From: Dipteris shenzhenensis
Lineage: Eukaryota > Polypodiophyta > Polypodiopsida > Gleicheniales
Direction: 5' to 3' (one strand)
Assembly (NCBI GenBank): GCA_047967505.1
Contig: CM106541.1
DNA: 64,000 nucleotides
The notes below the pieces were generated by a model. The model saw nothing but the letters and a program-made list of their open reading frames with translations. It made no database searches and was not told the origin of the DNA. The position numbers were made by a program, and so were the translations under genes. Below, in pieces: positions 21,672-32,606 of this stretch; the first letter of the stretch is position 1, and each line of letters begins with the position of its first letter.

Positions 21672-22345
21672 AAAATCATCTATTAAAAAAAAAGAGATTA
21701 AAGGAGTTTTTATGTTATTTTTTAAATTAGTGAAGTTTTTATTTAATTATAAAAACGTCTAAATTTTATTTTTTTTAATCATCTATATAAAAAAAGAAAG
21801 CAAGAGTTTAAAGTAGTCTTTATATTATTTTTCAAATTAGTGAAGTATTTATTTAAATATCAAAACGTATATATTTTGCTTTTTAAAATCATCTATTAAA
21901 AAAAAGAGAGATTAAAGTAGTTTTTATGTTATTTTTTAAATTAGTGAAGTTTTTATTTAAATATAAAAATATTTAAATTTATTTTTTTTAAATCATCTTT
22001 AAAAAAAAAAAACAAGAGTTTGAAGTAGTTTTTATATTATTTTTCAAATTAGTGAAGTTTTTATTTAAATGTTAAAACATATATATTTTGTTTTTTAAAA
22101 TCATCTATTTTAGAAAAAAGAGATTAAAGTAGTTTTTATCTTATTTTTTAAATTAGTGAAGTTTTTATTTGAAAATAAAATGTTTAAATTTAATTTTTAA
22201 AAATCATATATTAAAAAAAAAACAAGAGTTTAAAGTAGTTTTTATATTATTTTTCAAGTTAGTAAAGTAGTCGTTATGTTATTTTTCAAATTAGTAAAGT
22301 TTTTATTTAAACATAAAAACATTTAAATTTTATTTTTTAAAATCA
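21672..22345 (+). repeat. AT-rich tandem array, ~106 bp monomers alternating in two types
   Basis: AAAATCATCTAT-like unit starts occur at about 21672, 21777, 21885, 21990, 22097 and 22199, that is every 102-108 bases. Units alternate between a form with AGAGATTAAAG and one with CAAGAGTTTAAAG, giving a ~212 bp dimeric period. Each unit carries TTTTTATATTATTTTT(C/A)AA and TTAGTGAAG. The array ends at about 22345. Confidence 0.8.
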
Positions 22346-24054
22346 TCATGCGATCGATCATATAGAAATTCATTGCATGTAGTCTACAACCATCATGCAA
22401 GCGATCGATCGATGTGTAGGGTTGTAAGAGAACGAAGTAATAGGTGATTGAAATTCATATAGAAGCTAGTACCTTAAAGGGCTATTACCAAGCCATGGAA
22501 CTTTAAATATATTGATGGGAAACTCCATGTGTAATAATTATTGAGTTCCCAACAAATGCATCACTTGTGTTCTTTTTGTGTTAATAAAATCAAAAGTGTA
22601 GATGAAGTGTTAAACTTCAGAGAGCATAGCTCTACTAAACTTGTCCTTCTAGTGTATTTGCCAAAATGGTTGTTCTCTTAGCATATATTATCACCATGTA
22701 CATGACCACTAACTATATAATAGAAAGTGTAGCATCTTTAATGCAAAGTTAGAAATTTCTTTGAAAATGAAATAAGACCAAGGATGTATATCTAAATCCC
22801 TTTGTCAATAACACTGTTTAATAAATATCATGTGTGCATCTTCCATTGAAGAGTGGAGCAACTTGGAGCATGCAAGAGTGCATGTGTTGCATTTACAACA
22901 TAGCACTGTTGTAGGCAAAAGCACACATTTGGCCCATCTACCGTTAGTTGCATAGGATGATCCCAATGACATCCTACCTCATCAAGGAGTACTTAACTAA
23001 GTGTAATCAATCAAACAAATAGGATGATTTGAATAACACATTCACCTACACATTATTTTGAAATCATATTGTGTGAGAGGTTGATGCAAGGAGAGTGTAG
23101 ATCATGTGGCTAGCAATCCCTTTAGGTGGCACATGAAACTATAGAAATTGGGATCTAGGGAAGGTTATAGATCTATGTATGGATATAGTTACATAGACAA
23201 ATACAAAGACTTATGTGATTCCATGAAACCTTGTCATGAGCTTTTGCAAAAATTCAATCAAAATTGGCTAGCTAAAAGTTTTCATTACTCAAATAGAATA
23301 TTAAGTCCCATTGAATAGAATATTAATTTTCATTACCTGTATAGTATATTAAATGTATTGAGCGAGAAACAGAGCTTCGGATATCATTGCAGCAGTGGGT
23401 GGAGCAGCAACTTGGGCGGGGGAGACTAGCGTCTTCTACATAGAGACGATTACTCGAGCTAGATTTAAGGCATGGGTATTTGTAGATGCACGACTTTAGG
23501 AGCTGAGGTGCACATACATAGAGGAGGTGAGGGAGGCAGAGATGGCAGCGGTGGCTCGTGCAGCATGCCCTCCTCATCATTAGGATGAGGCTGGCCCATC
23601 TGATCCAGGAGATGAGGCTTTGCACGAGGGTGCACAGCGAACGGTTGGGCAACGGGTCATACACAGGAGCTACATCAGAGGATGACTAGAGGATCATATG
23701 TGGAGTTATCAGATTCTGATTCAGGATGATTGTTCATACTTCATGCCATATCTTGTTTCAGAATGCACTTCTGCATGATAATGATGATAATGTACATATT
23801 CATTTTTGTACTTTCATGATGTTGCTCTTACTTTTATGATGTATGAACATTTTGGTACTTTCATGATGTTGTTCTTACTTTGTTTATCTCAATTTATAGT
23901 TTGTTCAAATCTAACATAAACATTTAAAATTAAGAGTATCATTCTGAATTTTAGATATCTCAATTCACACATCTAATATATAAGGTATTTTAAAAATAAT
24001 ATCGTGTGAAGTAATTCTAAACATTAAGCATTGAAAAGGTATTCAAGTATAAGG

Positions 24055-24055
<1 letters not shown>
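22346..24055. other. Spacer; one low-confidence open stretch
   Basis: Mostly AT-rich sequence without recognisable genes. The stretch 23360-23690 is less AT-rich and has coding-like composition on the plus strand (for example ELRISLQQWVEQQLGRGRL, later EEVREAEMAAVARAACPP in another frame). It is broken by stops and frame changes; I could not assign it and suspect transposon debris. Confidence 0.4.

Positions 24056-24097
<42 letters not shown>
24056..24097 (+). repeat. (CT)21 microsatellite
   Basis: An uninterrupted CT dinucleotide run of about 42 bases. Confidence 0.95.
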
Positions 24098-24099
<2 letters not shown>

Positions 24100-24309
24100 C
24101 TATGAACTTTATCATTTTGAATATCATATTGAATTTCGTATATCAATGCTTGCAATTATTACACTAATATCATCACTAATTTTTGTAAATTTTAGATTAA
24201 GAAAAAAATGTCAATGTTTAGCATGGAATGGTGCTCAATGGTAGTAACATGTGTCAAACATTAATACATGATTATGTACAATTGGTCCAAAATCATATAA
24301 TACGTATAT

Positions 24310-25690
24310 AATAATTCTCTCTTAGGGCAACCAAATCTTGCAAGGATGTATATCTAGGGTAGCGTAAGATCCATGCAAAGTCTCATCCCCAACAGATAAG
24401 TTCACATGTGTATTTGGTTAGTATGTGCGTCAGTTTTCATACGATCATCACTAGTAGTGAGTGCTTGTAAAAATATATGAATTATACCTTCCACGTGGCA
24501 CATACAAAATCTATTGGCAACCAAATCTTGCATGGATGTAGGTCTATAGTAACCTAAGATTTGTGCAAAGTTTCATGCCCAACAAATAAGTTCACATGCG
24601 TATTTGGTTAATAGGTGCACCATTTTTCATACGTAGTCACTAGTGGTGAGTGCTTGCAAAAATGTATGCATTATACCTTCCACGTGGCACATACCAAATA
24701 AATTGGAGATAAAATATTGTATGGATGTAGGTCTAAGGTAGCCTAAGAGTTGTGCAAAGTTTCATCCCCAACAGATAAGTCCACATGCATATTTGGTTAA
24801 TACATGCATCATTTTTCATATGTAGTCACTGATAGCGAGTGCTTGCAAAAATGTACGCATTATACCTTCCACACGGCACATACTAAATCATTTGGAGACC
24901 AGATCTTACAGGGATGTATATCTAGGGAGCCTAAGAGCCATGCAAAGTTTCATCCCTCTAGTATATAAGTCCGCATGCGTATTTGGTTAGTACGTGTACC
25001 ATTTTTCATATGTAGTCACTAGTAGTGAGTGCATGCAAATATGTATGCATTATACCTTTCACACGGCACATACCCAATCAGTCGGAGACCAAATCTTGTA
25101 GGGATGTATATCTAGGGTAGCCTAAGAGCCATGCAAAGTTTGATCCCCAACAGATAAGTCCACATGTGTATTTGGTTAGTACATGTGTCATTTTTCATAC
25201 GTAGTCACTAGTAGTGAGTGCTTGCAAAAATGTACGCATTATACCCTCCACCTGGCACATACAAAATTGATTGGCAACTAAATATTGCATGGATGTAGGT
25301 CTAGGGTAACCTAAGAGCCATGCAAAGTTTCATCCCCAACACATAAGTCCACATGCCTATTTTGTCAATAGGTGCACCATTTTTCATACGTAGTCACTAG
25401 TAGTGAGTGCTTGTAAAAATGTACACATTATATTGCGTATTTGGTTAATAGGTGCACCATTTTTCATATGTAGTCACTAGTAGTGAGTGCATGCAAAAAT
25501 GTATGCATTATACCTTTCACGTGGCACATACAAAATCTATTGGCAACCAAATCTTGCAAGGATGTAGTTCTAGGGTCCGTGCAAAGTTTCATGCCCAACA
25601 GATAAGTCCACATGCGTATTTGGTTAATACGTGTGCCATTTTTCATACGTAGTTACTAGTAGTAAGTGCATGCAAAAATGTACGCATTAT
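24310..25690 (+). repeat. Satellite-like tandem array, 189-190 bp unit, ~7 copies
   Basis: The block (A/G)GGATGTA(T/G)(A/G)TCTAGGGTA(G/A)CCTAAGA starts near 24344, 24534, 24723, 24912, 25102 and 25291, a strikingly regular 189-190 base period, and again at 25560 after a partial extra duplication. Each unit carries ATGCGTATTTGGTTA, CATTTTTCATACGTAGTCAC, TAGTGAGTGC, a GCATTATACCTTCCAC box and CGTGGCACATAC. Units differ by roughly 5-15 percent by eye. The array ends exactly where coding sequence of a transposase pseudogene begins. Confidence 0.9.
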
Positions 25691-27482
25691 ACCTTCCACA
25701 TGCATCTGACCAGATGTAGCACCACTGCCATGTGACACCATGATCCCTCAAGAAACTATCATGCAAAGTGAAGTAGTGTTGCACAAAATGGGCATCATGC
25801 GATCGATCATCTCACTAATGTAGAAGTGATACTCTCGCACAATGACATGTGAGTCCATGGTGCTATCAATGCTATCCACATGAGCCTATGCATGACGATA
25901 GTTAATGTGCACAAATATAGCAACCTACAATATGGCACGAAAAAAAAATGACTATTGAAATAATTCAATATAATGAGAGAATAAAAAAACCAATAACTCA
26001 ATCATACATCACCTGTTCGCAGAAATAATACTCCGATTGGATCTCATGCTGTGGTGCAAAGGTATAATTCTCCACAAAGTCCACCACTAAGACAACCACC
26101 CCTATAGGAAATGTGTTCAAACATGCATGAAACTGACGATCCTCCCACTTCATAGTGTGCGAGTGGTGTATGTAGCGGTACATCTTCCCTAAAAAACTGT
26201 TAATGAATACAACACATGGAGTCTCCTTCCCCACAAGCTACAACCTCCTCGACTGTGCACCACCATCTGATGTCAAGGTACTATACTCATACTACTGCCA
26301 ACGAACCATCTGCATGTCACAAGTATCTAGTGCAACTCATGGCACTCTAGCAAAGTCACCACACAAAGTACACCTACCTTCTAACAACCATCAAGGGAAC
26401 AAAATGCATCATAAATCAATCCAAAATCCACATGGTAGCGACAACAGCACATGTAACGCTCCTAAGAGGCCTACATCGCTCAAATGACCTCTGCCCAATC
26501 CTAAACTCCAGGTGCGCCTCTACAAACTGAGTGTACAACTCAGTCCAGGTACACTCCAAAAAACATGCACCATGCTCAATGTACACACCGTGTGACACCC
26601 TCTTCCATAATGCCTTCTTGAACATCGGGGATGCTCTGCAATGCTCCTATCAAAACTACTGTATGAAGGACCTAGTGGAATTATCCAACAATCGATCATG
26701 CTACTGTGAGGTCCAGGACCACTCGAAGCCCAAAGAGCATCAGTCTCACTATCCTCTAGAATCTACCTCCTAATCATGCCTGCTTGCAATGTGTGCGGTG
26801 TGATCTGAAGAAGACGTGAAGCAGTACACCCATGGCCTATCATCTGAGGTTTACTAATGGCAGCCACAATAGCACGACATGCTGCCAAGGCATCACTGGA
26901 GTTTCTATGCTTAGTAGAAGCATAAGAACATCGAACACTGCTAAGGATCTAGCTACATACAACCCTATCACTATGTGCACCAAGACCAACAAGCCTCCTA
27001 TACTCTACCAAGTGATCAATCAGGGATGTGAGAAGAGCAGACTGTGAAGCTGGCATAAGGTCACTAAAAAAATACTACACAATCTTGCTAGTACAACAAC
27101 GGATAGTGGACTTCGGCAAGTCGCATCGTGAAGCAACACTGCTGCTACAAGGTGGGGCAAGGGGATCAATGGGAGATGGTAGGGTGGAGGGGGGAAGGGA
27201 GGCACCAAGGGGAAGGGGGGGAGGGGGAGGGGCGAGGGTGGAGGGGGAAGCGGTAGAGGTGGAGGGCAAAATGTCAGTGGCTAGGGGAAGGGCGGAGGCT
27301 GGAGGTAGGGGAGCAGATGAGGATGTGGAGAGGGGGACAATGGAGGTGGGAGTGGGGGTGGGGATGGGGGTGGAGGTGGAGGTGGAGGTGGAGGTGGGAT
27401 GTAGAGGTGGAGGTGGATCGGCGAGCTCTAGCTCTAGAATGTCTCTTGTGCTCATGAGCCTTTCGCTTACGCACCTCGTCAA
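25690..27482 (-). pseudogene. DUF7869-type transposase-like gene, N-terminal and middle part, degenerate
   Basis: Read on the minus strand from 27482 downward. A serine/threonine/proline-rich N-terminus (about 27482-27075) leads into SALLTSLIDHLVEYRRL and DALAACRAIVAAI, with GHGCTASRLLQITPHT further on. Next comes LEFRIGQRSFERCRPL (about 26545-26500), matching the 'G.SSF..LRP' block. The nuclease-like core follows: HSHTMKWEDRQFHACLNTFP then VVDFVENYTFAPQHEIQSEY (about 26165-26020; family 'DFAENY') and, in another frame, HDAHFVQHYFTLHDSFLRDH then CYIWSDACGR (about 25790-25696; family 'WSDGC'). Many stops and frame changes make it non-functional. It stops abruptly at the satellite array, and the GHTHEDID half is absent here but present on the opposite strand at 16.3 kb. 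Family call is by motif memory. Confidence 0.55.
27150..27412 (+). other. G-rich tract, possible G-quadruplex sequence
   Basis: The plus strand has many runs of three or more G separated by one to five bases, and a GGAGGT repeat near 27370-27400. On the minus strand this encodes the Ser/Thr/Pro-rich repeats at the start of the transposase pseudogene, so codon bias of a low-complexity protein segment is enough to explain it. Confidence 0.6.
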
Positions 27483-27782
27483 TGAGATTTGGGGGGTTTC
27501 CTACATCTTTCACATCTAGTAGCTCTACAGCTTTGAGAACCCATTTTCAATGAAAGTAGGATGGAAGGTGTGACAAAGTGATGGGGAGGCAAGAATGGCT
27601 AAGAATGGGTGAAACTGAACCACCAAAATTTGGTGTCTTATAGAAATCTTACACTCATCCACTAGATTGCTCTTGATTATTATTGGTGGAATTATTATTG
27701 GTGGCGAAGGTGCTAAGATTGAAAATAAAGAAGAGGGAGGAGGAGGGAGGAGGAGGAGGAGGGAGAAGGGGGAGGAGAGGGA
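27483..27782. other. Short spacer before Copia A
   Basis: No gene is recognised. A GGAGGA-rich purine tract lies at about 27729-27780, immediately left of the LTR. Confidence 0.4.
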
Positions 27783-28141
27783 TGTTGAGATATCAAGCTC
27801 CACTCGTGATAAGCCAGGGTGACCATTGTGCATTTATGTCACTGACATGTTAGCTATAGATGCAGTTGGTACACCACCCATGAATAATAGCTAGATGACA
27901 GCTATCTTTATGTACTCTAGTTAGTGGCTCAGTTAGTATGCCACCTAGATTAGCTGAGTTTGGTTTGAGACCCACATATAGGGTTCACCTATTCCTATTG
28001 TACTAAGAGAGAGTTCTTTTTGGCTTTTACAACTAAGGAGAGGAAAACTGTTTTCAGCCTCCACCTTTGTATGTATTCCCCCATTGTGTATGTGAGCAAG
28101 CTGTAAGTGAGACTCCTTACTTCTCTCCCACTCTCTTCACA
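27783..28141 (+). repeat. Copia A 5' LTR
   Basis: Starts TGTTGAGATATC and ends ...CTCTTCACA directly before a primer-binding site; length 359 bases. It is closely similar to the LTRs at 39112-39464 and 62964-63318, sharing GTGACCATTGTGCATTTATG, TAGTGGCTCAGTTAGTATGC and GACCCACATATAGGGTTC. Confidence 0.9.
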
Positions 28142-28153
28142 TGGTATCAGAGC
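28142..28153 (+). other. Primer-binding site of Copia A (initiator Met tRNA)
   Basis: TGGTATCAGAGC is the standard plant retrotransposon site complementary to the 3' end of initiator methionine tRNA. It follows the LTR end without a gap. About 480 bases of leader then precede the gag ATG. Confidence 0.9.
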
Positions 28154-28630
28154 TAAGTTCATGGTAAGGAGCTCAAGAAAGAAAACCAAGTTCGTGGTGT
28201 CTTGGTAAGAGGATCAGTGTTGCTTTCCTTTTTCAAGTTTGGGAGCAAATCTCTGCAGGTAGAACAGCCAGAAAGTGCAAGAGTGCACTGAGATTGGGAT
28301 GCCCTTTACAGTGTGGTGCGAGGGTAGTATATGCTACGGGGCCCGTTTTGGTGGCAGAAGTTTTCCGTAGGCACTCAGGAAAGTGCCCTGTTTTTGCTGT
28401 GTGACCACTGTTCTGTAGGTCGGTGAAAAGTTGCCATAGAAATTGCATCGTACGCCTGTGCGGAGAGATATTGGGAGTGACAGAATCATTCTTATTGCCT
28501 ATTGATGCATAATCATCACTAGGAGGTGACTGTGTGGTCAAATACCACTTTCGTTAGTTTTGCAGATTTGCCCTTGTGAGGTAGAAGTTGTGTTTTTTGT
28601 AGTGACAGAATATTTTTGCACTATTCTGTA

Positions 28631-29578
28631 ATGGCGTCTGATGCTCTTTCACAGATTGTCATTGAAAATCTTGACAAGAACAACTTCCAAGCATGGAAGT
28701 TTAGAATGATGAATTTCCTCAAGGGAAAACGCTATTGGGAGCTCATTACTAGAGCTAAACAAGAACCAGTTATTGCTAATGTTCCCAATCAACAGGAGTT
28801 GCATGGGTGAGTGGAGATTTGCCTTTATAAGTCTTTGAAAACTGAGTACCCCTCGGCTTCTGAGGCTGAAACCCTTTCTTTTCAATGCATCTAAAGGATG
28901 GCATGAGAGAGCCAGAAAAGTTATGTACTGGCTGTCTATCAGTATTTCAAATTCTATGATTGTGCATATTCAGGATGTAAGCATGCCGAAGGAGGCATGG
29001 GATACTTTGACAAAAATGTACAGCACAAATACGCAAGCCAGGAAGATGCAGCTCAAGCAGGAGTTGCATAATGTGCAGAGAGAATATATGAGCATCAATG
29101 ACTACCACATGAAGGTGAAGAAGATTGCAGATGCACTTGCTTCCATTGGGTCACCAGTGGAAGATGATGATTTAGTTTCTCTGACCTTGAATGGTTTAGG
29201 AAAGGATTATGCACAATTCCAGACATCCATTGCCGTCCGTGAGAAATTTCCTGATTTTGAGGAGTTGATTGCTCTTCTAATTTCTGAAGAGCAGAGAAAT
29301 GGTGGTGCATATTTTTCAAGAGCAACTTCAAAAGACACTGTCTTCTACTCAAATGCTGAAAGAGGTAGATGCAAAGGTAGAGCAGGCTGATCTGGAGGCC
29401 GTGGCAGAAATCAGAATATGCAGCAAATTCAAGAAAACCAATCCTATGGAGGAGGACATGGTAACTTCAGAGGCAGGGGAGCCAAAGAGGTCATGGTGGA
29501 TGGCAAAGAGGCCAAAATGCAAACAACAATGTTGAATGCTACTACTATGGTAAAATGGGTCATATGCCTAAAGACTGC
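28631..29578 (+). pseudogene. Copia A gag (UBN2-type), broken
   Basis: ATG 28631 starts ASDALSQIVIENLDKNNFQAW, a Copia gag N-terminus. The frame hits a TGA at 28808-28810 inside an 86-base insertion (28805-28890, flanked by TGCAT). It resumes with GWHERARKVMYWLSISIS and LNGLGKDYAQFQTS to a stop at 29388-29390. The sense then shifts to the zinc knuckle at 29537-29578, CYYYGKMGHMPKDC, where the second cysteine of the CCHC is tyrosine. Copies B and C have the expected CYYC or C.C at this place. Gag would package element RNA in cytoplasmic particles; this copy cannot make it intact. Confidence 0.85.
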
Positions 29579-32500
29579 TACAAAAAGCAAAATGACATCA
29601 TGTATGGAAAATTGCAACAAGGCAATTATGTATCCTCTAGTAGACAGCATGATGACAGAAATGAGCATTTGTTTATGGTGCAGCACATGACCAATTCTAT
29701 GACAAGTGCAAAAGAAAGCAATGATGTGTGGTATGTTGACTCAAGTGCGTCAAACCACATGACAGGTCATGCAGAATGGATGCAAGATGCAAGGAAGATG
29801 GAAAGACCAGGATTTGTGGAGACTGGTGATGATACTGCACATCCTATTTTGCAGATTGGTAAAATTCCTTTGTCTATGCAGGATGGGAAAAAGAAATACC
29901 TGTCTGATGTATTTCATGTCCCAAATATCACCAAGAACCTAGTTTCTATTGGTCAAATGGTTGAGCAGGGCTTGCAGGTCAGATTACCTCATGGATGCTT
30001 TGTTGAGGATGTGAAAAATAAAGGTCGCTTGATAGCAAAAGGGAAGAAGAAGGGCAGGATGTTTACATTGGATGCGAACATGCGTGAATTGAGTGCAGCA
30101 ATGTTTGCACATGGGACCGGTGTAGTTATATTGATATCTGGCAAAAACGCATTGGTCATGTTAATGTACAGTGACTTAAATTAATGCACGTCCGAAATAT
30201 TATTGCAGGATTGCCTAATTTCAAGGTTGCAAAAATTCATAAGGTATGTGAAGCCTGTCAATTTGGAAAATAGGCAAGGAAACCATTTCCTAGACATGTT
30301 CAAGAGAGTAAGAGGCCATTGGAATTAATCCACTCTGATGTTTGGACTACTAAAGCTACATCTATTAGAGGCTATCATTATTTTATCACTTTTATTGATG
30401 ACTACAGCGGAAAAGTTTGGGTGTATTTTATGAAAAAGAAAAGTGAAGTGTTTGGGCATTTCAAAGCTTTTAAAGCTATGGTTGAGAAAGACACAGGCCT
30501 GAAAATAAAATGCCTAAGGTCAGATGGAGGGGGAGAGTACCTCTCAAGTGAGTTTGCAAGGTCCCTACAGGAGCATGGCATAAAGCAACAATATTCATGT
30601 AGTCATATCCCACAGCAAAATGGACTTGCAGAAAGAAAAAATAGGCATATTGGAGGGGTATCTCGTGCCATGCTTAATGAAAAAGACCTACCAGATTATT
30701 ATTTTACTGAAGCAGTTGCTACAACAGTCTACATAATGAATAGGACTCCACTGTAGCAATACATGGCATGACACCAGAGGAGAGGTATACTGGTAGGAAA
30801 CCAGATATTTCTCATTTGAAAGTTTTTTGTTGCATTGCCTATGTTCATGTGCCAGATGAGTTGAGATCCAAGTTGGATCCAAAAGTTGAAAAGTGCATCT
30901 TTATTGGTTATTCTCTGCAGCAGAAAGGGTATACATGCTCTAACCCTTTTACTCGTAAGTTTACAGTGAGCAGAGATGTTGTTTTTTATGAGATGAGTAG
31001 CTAGTATAAACCAGTAAATGTGATTGATGATGTAGATGCACAAAATGGTAATGCTGCACAGAATTCATAGCAGTAATCACAAAATATTAGTGGACCTGTA
31101 GTGTCCTCTAGTAGTGGTTCACATACTTTGCCATGAAAAGGTAGATTGAGATTAGAAGAATCTCCTCAAAGCAATGCAGATAGTGGTATGCAAGTATCAC
31201 AAAAGGGAAAAGAGAAAGTAGATCAGACCATGGTTGATGTGAATGTAGGTCACTCTTATGTTAGATCAGCCCATGGTTGATGTGAATGTAGGTCACTCTT
31301 ATGTGGATGGTGAATCCAGTGGCTCAGAATAGAGCCTTGATGATGAGTTGGGTATTCCTTCTATTGTTACACCTGGAGTAAGGAAGATAAGGGATGTTTT
31401 GAGAGCACTTGGTAGTGAGCCTCTTTTGCGTAGGTCTACCAGAGTTAAGTATCCTGTGGATAGGTTGAAATATGATGGATTTACAGCCATTCACTATGCT
31501 TATATGGTCAAAGTGATACATGAACCAGAATCCACTTCTTTTGAGCAAGCCATGGGAAAAGAAAAATGGGAGAAAGCCATGGATGCCTTGGAAGCAAATG
31601 CTACATGGGAATTGGTGCCTTTGCCTAAAGACAAGAATGCAATTGGCTACAAGTCAGCTTATAAGGTGAAGCACAATGCAGATGGTTCTATGAGCAAACT
31701 TTATGTGAGAAAAATAGAGAAAGGCATTATGTTGCTTGTCATTTATGTTGATGATTTGATCATCACAGGTGATAGTGATGAAGATATCCTTCATGTGAAA
31801 ATGCTATTGAAGTAGAAGTTTGAGATGAAGGATTTGGGAGAGCTACCTTACTTCTTGGGCATTGAGGTGATTAGATCTAGAAGTGGGATATGGCTCTTGT
31901 AGAGGTAGTAATGGATTGGACATGCTATCCAAATATGGGATGACAGGCTGTAAGCCTATTTCAGTTCCTTTGGAGGAGAATGTGAAGTTGAGTGCAGATG
32001 CAGGTGAGCTTCTAGAAGACCCTACTATGTATACACGCATAGTAGGAAGTTTGATTTATATGACTATTACTAGGCCAGATTTGAGCTATGATATTGGGTT
32101 GATAAGTTAGTTTATGCAGGCTCCAAGGAAACCGCATTTGGATGCAGCTAGATGCATACTGAGGTATGTGAAGTCCACATTGCAGTATGGACTCTTTTAT
32201 GACACTAGGGTTCAGATACAGTTGCATGGATACACTGATGTTGATTGGGCTGGTAGTATTTCTGATAGACAATCTACCAATGGATATGTGCTCTCTTTTG
32301 GGAGTGCTGCAATCACTTGGAGCAGTAAGAAACAGCCTACAGTTGCCTTGTCGAGTACAAAGGCTGAGTACAGGGGTGTAGCAATGGCTGCATGTGAGGT
32401 AGCTTGGTTGCATAAGCTACTTTATGATATGCATCAGTCTACAGATGGACCAGTTGTCATTTATTGTGACAACATGAGCAGTATACACTTGGCAAATAAC

Positions 32501-32606
32501 CCAGTCTATCATGCTAGAACAAAGCACATTGAGGTGCATTATCACTATGTGCGGGAGAAGGTTTTACTAGGTCTTATTGATCTAGTTTATGTCAGCACAG
32601 AGGATC
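29555..32606 (+). pseudogene. Copia A pol (protease, integrase, partial RT, RNase H), broken
   Basis: Protease: WYVDSSASNHMT with the catalytic Asp at 29738-29740 (usual DSGAS is DSSAS). Integrase: HSDVW (about 30330), SDGGGEY (about 30520) and NGLAERKNRH give the D, D, E residues. A one-base deletion near 30745-30755 shifts the frame, ending in NRTPL and stop; Copia C has the same lesion. A 43-base tandem duplication (31219-31304, one mismatch) adds another shift. RT lacks its first half: KVKHNADGS is joined to LLVIYVDDLIITGDSD at about 31700, removing the first catalytic Asp block. RNase H is nearly complete (YTDVDWAGS, SSTKAEYR, YCDNMSSIHLA, RTKHIEVHYHYVRE) and ends at the junction with Copia B. 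No 3' LTR. Confidence 0.85.

Noticed and set aside
24310-25690. CRISPR-like regular repeat spacing
   Set aside because: The whole 190 base unit is conserved, with no unique spacers, and the context is a plant genome. It is a satellite-type tandem array.
22346-25812. Shared CATCATGCGATCGATCAT at about 22347 and 25795 as possible element ends
   Set aside because: The second copy lies inside transposase coding sequence, no further similarity surrounds the two, and GATC-rich words are common nearby; probably chance.
27028-27519. Plus-strand 163-codon frame rich in Gly/Glu/Val
   Set aside because: It is the complement of a Ser/Thr/Pro repeat region of the minus-strand transposase pseudogene; G-rich composition keeps it open.
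28142-28153. Fragment of an initiator tRNA gene
   Set aside because: Only the 12 bases complementary to the tRNA 3' end are present, next to an LTR; it is a primer-binding site.
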